A stretch of DNA of 17,237 nucleotides, from contig SLFB01000120.1 in NCBI GenBank assembly GCA_007124475.1, forward strand, positions 1 through 17,237, given 5' to 3'. A program made the translations under genes and the position numbers. The notes below the pieces were generated by a model. The model had not been told where the DNA came from. It was given only the letters and a program-made list of their open reading frames with translations, and made no database searches. The DNA comes from Vibrio sp. GTDB taxonomy: Bacteria > Pseudomonadota > Gammaproteobacteria > Enterobacterales > Vibrionaceae. Below, one piece after another: positions 13,342 to 17,237 of this stretch (position 1 is the first letter of the stretch; the number at the start of each line of letters is the position of its first letter).

Positions 13342-14637
13342 TTATTGCCAGTTAAGTTGATTTGGCCCTGATGGCTTGATTTTTTCTAATCCACGATGAA
13401 GACGTTCGAGGACAATCTCTGGGGTATCTGTTTCTTGAAATGCGCTAGACGAGCCACTTAGCGTGATAGTTAATGGCTGATCTCGGAATTTAAACGGTAG
13501 TTTAGCAATGGTGTTTTGTATGTTGTTTATCAGTGCTAAGCACTCTTCATCGCTCCGCTCTGGAAGAATTAACATAAATTCTTCACCAGAAAAACGAGCT
13601 GCGGTTTCTGTTTTTTCTATCGATTTATGGATTGCGCGAGCGATCACTTTCAAAGCTTTGTCGCCAGCGGAGTAACCAAAACGCTGATTAATCGTTTTAA
13701 AAGCATCAATGTCTAACTTAACCAAGCGTAAATTGTGCTGAGCGCGTATCCAGCGGCGATATTCCAGCTCTAATCGGTCGTTAAATGCACTGCGGTTGTA
13801 CAATTTTGTTAACGGGTCTTGCAGTAAACGTTGCTCTTGATCCTCTAGCCGGCGACGATAATCTTGGGTTAAGTTATTCAGCTCTTCAATATGATGATGG
13901 GCGTAATCAAGACGGTCAATCAGTAATTGTTCACGTTGCTCGGCATGAGTCAGACGTTGTGATACTTGCTCGATTTGGACCACAATGTCTGAAAAATCAC
14001 GATGGAATTCAGGATGTTTTAGCCGCTGTGCTGATAATTTTTGTTTGCCATGGGCAATCAGCTGAGCCAATTCTTGATGCAGCGTGTGGCGATGATGCTG
14101 ATATTGTTTACTTTGTAAAATATTTGATTGCGAAGTGGTTAAGCTTTTAGATAGAGAGGCGTTTAATTGTGCAAGAAACTTTGTTGAGTGTTGACGTTCA
14201 TAACGCGTACCATCAATGACCAATCTTAGCACCTGTAATGCCAGCTCCATTAGCGTTTGGTTATCGACACCAAGCAGCAGTTGGTTGCGAATATCAAACA
14301 ATAAGTCACCCGCTTCGCCATCAAAATCTAGCTCAGTAATAAGATCTTGTAGTTGTCGATTGAGCTGTTGGAAAATAGAACCGTTATTATCATGCTCAGG
14401 AGCAAGCCGATGATGAGTTGGATTGTAGGCGATGATTTTGATCGCTTGTTGATAAAGCTTTAGTAGACGAAATAACGTATTTTCATCGTGTTTAATGGCC
14501 GTACTGGTAATGCTTTGTAGATCGCGTTTTAGCTTGAGCGGTAGCCCTGGCAGGTGTAGTAAGGTGTCACTACACTCAACAAGTTGCGCATTTTGTTGGT
14601 GAGTGGATTTGTCACCAACTAAAGAATGTGATTTCAA
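13342..14637 (-). CDS. Cytoplasmic diguanylate cyclase-like protein with SGEEF signature
   Basis: A 431-residue soluble protein. Residues 1-270 are a helical, mostly coiled-coil region without a named sensor motif, and about 273-431 is a GGDEF domain beginning DPLTKLYNRSAF. The signature is RFSGEEF (349-354, first Gly replaced by Ser), with metal-binding Asp309 and Asp311 in KLDIDAFKTIN and GYSAGDKAL. The inhibitory RxxD site is absent (EKTE at 341-344). The C-terminal block that usually reads ALYxAKxxGRN is ERLHRGLEKIKPSGPNQ, so parts are divergent. If active, it would make cyclic di-GMP; AGDEF variants are active in Vibrio (VCA0965), so Ser may be tolerated. The start is TTG: no ATG is near, an in-frame stop lies upstream, and GGAG sits 7 nt before it. 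Confidence 0.88.
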   Translation of the reverse strand: MKSHSLVGDKSTHQQNAQLVECSDTLLHLPGLPLKLKRDLQSITSTAIKHDENTLFRLLKLYQQAIKIIAYNPTHHRLAPEHDNNGSIFQQLNRQLQDLITELDFDGEAGDLLFDIRNQLLLGVDNQTLMELALQVLRLVIDGTRYERQHSTKFLAQLNASLSKSLTTSQSNILQSKQYQHHRHTLHQELAQLIAHGKQKLSAQRLKHPEFHRDFSDIVVQIEQVSQRLTHAEQREQLLIDRLDYAHHHIEELNNLTQDYRRRLEDQEQRLLQDPLTKLYNRSAFNDRLELEYRRWIRAQHNLRLVKLDIDAFKTINQRFGYSAGDKALKVIARAIHKSIEKTETAARFSGEEFMLILPERSDEECLALINNIQNTIAKLPFKFRDQPLTITLSGSSSAFQETDTPEIVLERLHRGLEKIKPSGPNQLNWQ

Positions 14638-14644
14638 CAGAGCG

Positions 14645-14648
14645 CTCC
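14645..14648 (-). promoter_or_regulatory. Shine-Dalgarno GGAG deciding the TTG start of the GGDEF gene
   Basis: GGAG on the - strand is 7 nt upstream of the TTG at 14637. An in-frame TAA lies ten codons upstream of the TTG and the first internal ATG is at codon 130, within the protein, so the TTG is the only reasonable start. Confidence 0.75.
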
Positions 14649-14779
14649 AGTACGACTTAATCAGTTATTGAGCTGCTAGGTCAACAGACCCTAGTAATAA
14701 GGTGCTTGCAAACGAGTTATCTTCGTTGCCAAGGGTAACGGTATTACAGCTTAATGACCGAATATCTCAAACGTGAGAC

Positions 14780-14808
14780 ATTATTTATTAATTTGTCGAT
14801 AATACCAA
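14780..14808 (-). promoter_or_regulatory. Probable promoter of the GGDEF gene, with palindrome in the early leader
   Basis: On the - strand TTGGTA (14803-14808) and AATAAT (14780-14785) are 17 bp apart (4/6 and 5/6 matches). Transcription would start near 14773, inside the 14-bp palindrome TCTCAAACGTGAGA (14765-14778), leaving a leader of about 135 nt. The leader also has a CTAGGTC/GACCCTAG hairpin (14676-14694). Confidence 0.55.
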
Positions 14809-14853
14809 ATATTATTGTCCCGTCATCACCACAATGTGTTAACTGCCTAACAA

Positions 14854-17121
14854 TTATCCATTTCTTAGGTGTTTTTTGATTAATGCTTCGTCACTAGAAG
14901 AGGAGTGAATCTTAATTAACCCTTGGTCTATCGCTTGTTGACAGGATTTACGCATATTATTTGAAGCAAAACTTGCCGCGGGGGCATTATCGATGGCTTT
15001 CAGGTAGACCCAATGGCTGGTTTGCTCGGCAAGACTAAGCTCACGAGCCACTCCCGTTGCCATCAACAAAATATCCAATAGCTCTTTATCGTTGATGGCG
15101 GTATAGGCTCGGGGTAAAAAAGGATAATCGGTGATCCCTAAGCGAATAATACGATTTAAGCGCCTTTCAGGTTGGAATTGATCGATCAAAGTCTGAATTT
15201 TTGTAAACAGCAGCTCGGGAGCCAGCTCGCGATCAATATTAGGTTCAATATAGAGTAAATTGGCATCAGAAAAGTGATAAAGTCGAGTTGGCTCATCAAT
15301 ATGCTGCGCTAAATATTGACCAAAGGCATGCTCTAGCTCGACACCAGCGCTATAGCCATGTTGTAAATACATGTTACGTAGAAACGGAATATCGATCATC
15401 GCAAAGCGAAGTCGGTCATTAAGTGGCTCATGGATAAGTTCACCAATTAACCACTGCTCATAGTTATTACTACTGCGTTGTAATGATGACAGTAATTTAG
15501 CGTTGAGCATTCTTAGATTGGGTAACTGAGAGCGTGAATGGGTAAACAGACGCGTATTTAACTCATCAATTTCTTCTTGCTGCGTTTGGATAATATAGCC
15601 ACGGCGCATGACATAAAGAAAAAGTACTAAGCTGGTTAAAAATAATGTGAAAGCAATTTTTTGAAATTTACTGTATTCACGTTGGGTAGCTTGCAGCGCT
15701 TTTTCTTGGCCGACTAAATGTAGCGTTTGTTCTACAAACTCCTTTTGCTGGCGAAAAGCATCCTCACTGATTTGATTTAACTGAGCTTGGCGATGTTGAG
15801 CCAGTTGTTGGCCTTTTTTTAGCCACTCCAGTGCCTTAGCATAATGACCTTGTTGCTCATTAGCTAAAGAGAGTAAATGATAAGCCCGCTCTTGTAATGC
15901 TTGGTCGGTGAGTGATTGGCTTAGGATCAGTGCTTGTTGGGCGGCGTCAATGACTGATTGTGTTTGATGTTGAGATAGGGCTAATTGTGCACTCAGTAGC
16001 GATGCTCTTACTTGAGAATAACGATTTGGACTTACCGTTAATAACTCTTTCGCAACCGCTAGATATTGCTCCGCTAATGTGTAGTTATACAGCTCAAGAT
16101 AAGTAGCCGCTAAACTTAGTCGTACATCAATGACCCCTTTAGGATTGAGCTCGTTATTTTCGTGGTCAAGCGCATTGAAATAATGCACTAAGGCGAGATT
16201 ATACTTACCTTGTTCAAAATAAATATCTCCCATACGTTGTAACACCGAAACCAGTAGCGGTGATTGGGGATAGTTACCATAAAATTCGGCAGATTGAGAT
16301 AAGTGGATTAAGGCTTTATCCAATACTCGGCGCTCATGGAAGAGTTGTGCAAGCAAATAATTGGTTTTAGCTAGTTCTGCGCTGGTATTGGCTTCTATTG
16401 CTCCCCAATAAGCGTTCAATAGGGCTGAAAGTGATAAATTATACAGCTGATGGCGAAGATAATGACTACCTAAGGTAATATGATACTCAATCGTTGCCCT
16501 TTGATTATTTAGGTTATCTAAGTAAAGCTTGGCGCGCTGAAAAAGATCATTCGCAACCTCTAGCTCATGATTAAAGGAAGCAATATCAGCCAATAACATG
16601 GTTGCTTGATAATTCAATTGGTTTGATAGGCGGTGATGTTCATTCAGTAATTCATTTTCAGTGATGAGTTGCTGCAGATTATTGCGCGCCAGAGCCTTAT
16701 CACGATCAATTAGCCAGTGAAGACGGATGGATTCCAGTTGGATATCGACGTCTAAAAAATGCAGCTGGTGCTCTTGGGTCAGTTGTTGTGCTTCACTAAG
16801 AGCCGTTAACGCGGCAACTGGGTTACCAAGTGCCAGTTCAGCATTGGCCAAAATTTTCAGTGCTTCCACCGAGCTGGTTGGAGTGCGTAAACGATGATCG
16901 GTTTCTTCACGACTCACATTAGAGGGTGTTTTTTCTGCTTTATCAGCGAGTTTGCGTTGTTGTAAATACTCTTTAATCAGCGCTTGGGCTTGCGTCGGTG
17001 AAATATCGACCAAGCTGTGCGCTTCGTTAAGGGCAGGGATGGCATACATAGCTGCCTTCGTCACTGTTGGTAAACAGACAAGTAATAGAAAGACATAGGG
17101 GATCCAACGAGAAGGCAGCAT
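14854..17121 (-). CDS. Membrane protein: periplasmic TPR-like sensor with degenerate GGDEF domain
   Basis: A 755-residue protein. It has a signal peptide (about 1-24), a long helical tetratricopeptide-like periplasmic domain (about 30-440), a coiled coil, one membrane helix (about 488-507, FTLFLTSLVLFLYVM) followed by a positive RRG, and a cytoplasmic C-terminal domain (about 525-715). The last has the layout of a GGDEF domain: SRSQLPNLRML replaces DxLTGLxNRR, MIDIPFLRNMYLQHGYSAG replaces the DxDxFKxxND...GD region, and HFSDANLLYI (616-625) replaces RxGGDEFxxL. With no catalytic signature it cannot be expected to make cyclic di-GMP; it may bind another partner. I do not know a gene name. It starts 14 nt after queF with AAGGA before the ATG, so the two are probably co-transcribed. 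Confidence 0.82.
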   Translation of the reverse strand: MLPSRWIPYVFLLLVCLPTVTKAAMYAIPALNEAHSLVDISPTQAQALIKEYLQQRKLADKAEKTPSNVSREETDHRLRTPTSSVEALKILANAELALGNPVAALTALSEAQQLTQEHQLHFLDVDIQLESIRLHWLIDRDKALARNNLQQLITENELLNEHHRLSNQLNYQATMLLADIASFNHELEVANDLFQRAKLYLDNLNNQRATIEYHITLGSHYLRHQLYNLSLSALLNAYWGAIEANTSAELAKTNYLLAQLFHERRVLDKALIHLSQSAEFYGNYPQSPLLVSVLQRMGDIYFEQGKYNLALVHYFNALDHENNELNPKGVIDVRLSLAATYLELYNYTLAEQYLAVAKELLTVSPNRYSQVRASLLSAQLALSQHQTQSVIDAAQQALILSQSLTDQALQERAYHLLSLANEQQGHYAKALEWLKKGQQLAQHRQAQLNQISEDAFRQQKEFVEQTLHLVGQEKALQATQREYSKFQKIAFTLFLTSLVLFLYVMRRGYIIQTQQEEIDELNTRLFTHSRSQLPNLRMLNAKLLSSLQRSSNNYEQWLIGELIHEPLNDRLRFAMIDIPFLRNMYLQHGYSAGVELEHAFGQYLAQHIDEPTRLYHFSDANLLYIEPNIDRELAPELLFTKIQTLIDQFQPERRLNRIIRLGITDYPFLPRAYTAINDKELLDILLMATGVARELSLAEQTSHWVYLKAIDNAPAASFASNNMRKSCQQAIDQGLIKIHSSSSDEALIKKHLRNG

Positions 17122-17135
17122 GTTATTAAGTCCTT

Positions 17136-17237
17136 TTATTGGCGAGCCATGCGCAAATTGTGCTCAGGTGAAGGCCGTTCGGTTGAGCGGAATGGATTGA
17201 TGTCTAAGCCGCCTCGACGTGTGTAACGCGCGAATAC
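17136..17237 (-). CDS. queF: NADPH-dependent 7-cyano-7-deazaguanine reductase QueF, C-terminal fragment
   Basis: The last 33 codons of a gene running leftward from beyond the right edge. The translation contains RYTRRGGLDINPFRS and ends in MARQ, matching the C terminus of the long (YqcD-type) QueF, which reduces preQ0 to preQ1 in queuosine synthesis. Only the tail is visible, so the catalytic Cys and Asp lie outside. The stop TAA (17136-17138) is 14 nt before the start of the TPR/GGDEF gene, with AAGGA in between. Confidence 0.88.
   Translation of the reverse strand, partial: VFARYTRRGGLDINPFRSTERPSPEHNLRMARQ

Noticed and set aside
13785..14150. 121-codon + strand frame within the GGDEF gene
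   Set aside because: It is antisense to the conserved DPLTKLYNR region and coiled coil; composition fits a shadow frame.

Overview
The window looks like ordinary chromosomal DNA from a member of the Vibrionaceae, most likely Vibrio. The evidence is a PomA/PomB pair typical of the sodium-driven polar flagellar motor, an ERIC-type intergenic palindrome with the TATACCC/GGGTATA ends common in vibrios, a GcvB small RNA divergent from gcvA, and housekeeping proteins that match gammaproteobacterial families almost residue for residue. Species cannot be named from the sequence. I see no phage, transposase, CRISPR array, toxin or defence system.

Layout. Positions 1-506 hold the 3' part of truC (+), which converges on a leftward isoprenoid operon xseB-ispA-dxs (3566 to 531) with a terminator between them. 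A 421-bp divergent region (3567-3987) carries an ERIC element, an orphan + strand terminator and a sigma-28-type promoter. Then come pomA and pomB (+, 3988-5710), a hairpin-rich spacer, thiI (+, 5956-7404) with its terminator, an ERIC remnant, and the GcvB sRNA (-, about 7732-7527). GcvB is divergent from the four-gene overlapping operon gcvA, alpha/beta hydrolase, ygdD (DUF423), rlmM (+, 7823-10862). This converges on a leftward block: partial queF, a TPR/degenerate-GGDEF membrane protein, a cytoplasmic GGDEF protein, ppnN and xni (17237 to 10895).

Functional themes. dxs and ispA make the first intermediate of the MEP pathway and farnesyl diphosphate, with xseB (exonuclease VII small subunit) upstream as in many gammaproteobacteria. 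PomAB are the stator of the polar flagellum. ThiI makes 4-thiouridine in tRNA and supplies sulfur for thiazole. GcvA controls glycine cleavage and activates GcvB. RlmM, TruC and ThiI modify RNA, and QueF makes the queuosine precursor. PpnN cleaves nucleotide monophosphates. The two neighbouring GGDEF-type proteins, one with an SGEEF signature and one without any recognisable catalytic motif, are the least understood part. Most of the interest is in the non-coding DNA: insulated or overlapping promoters, structured leaders and two ERIC-family repeats.
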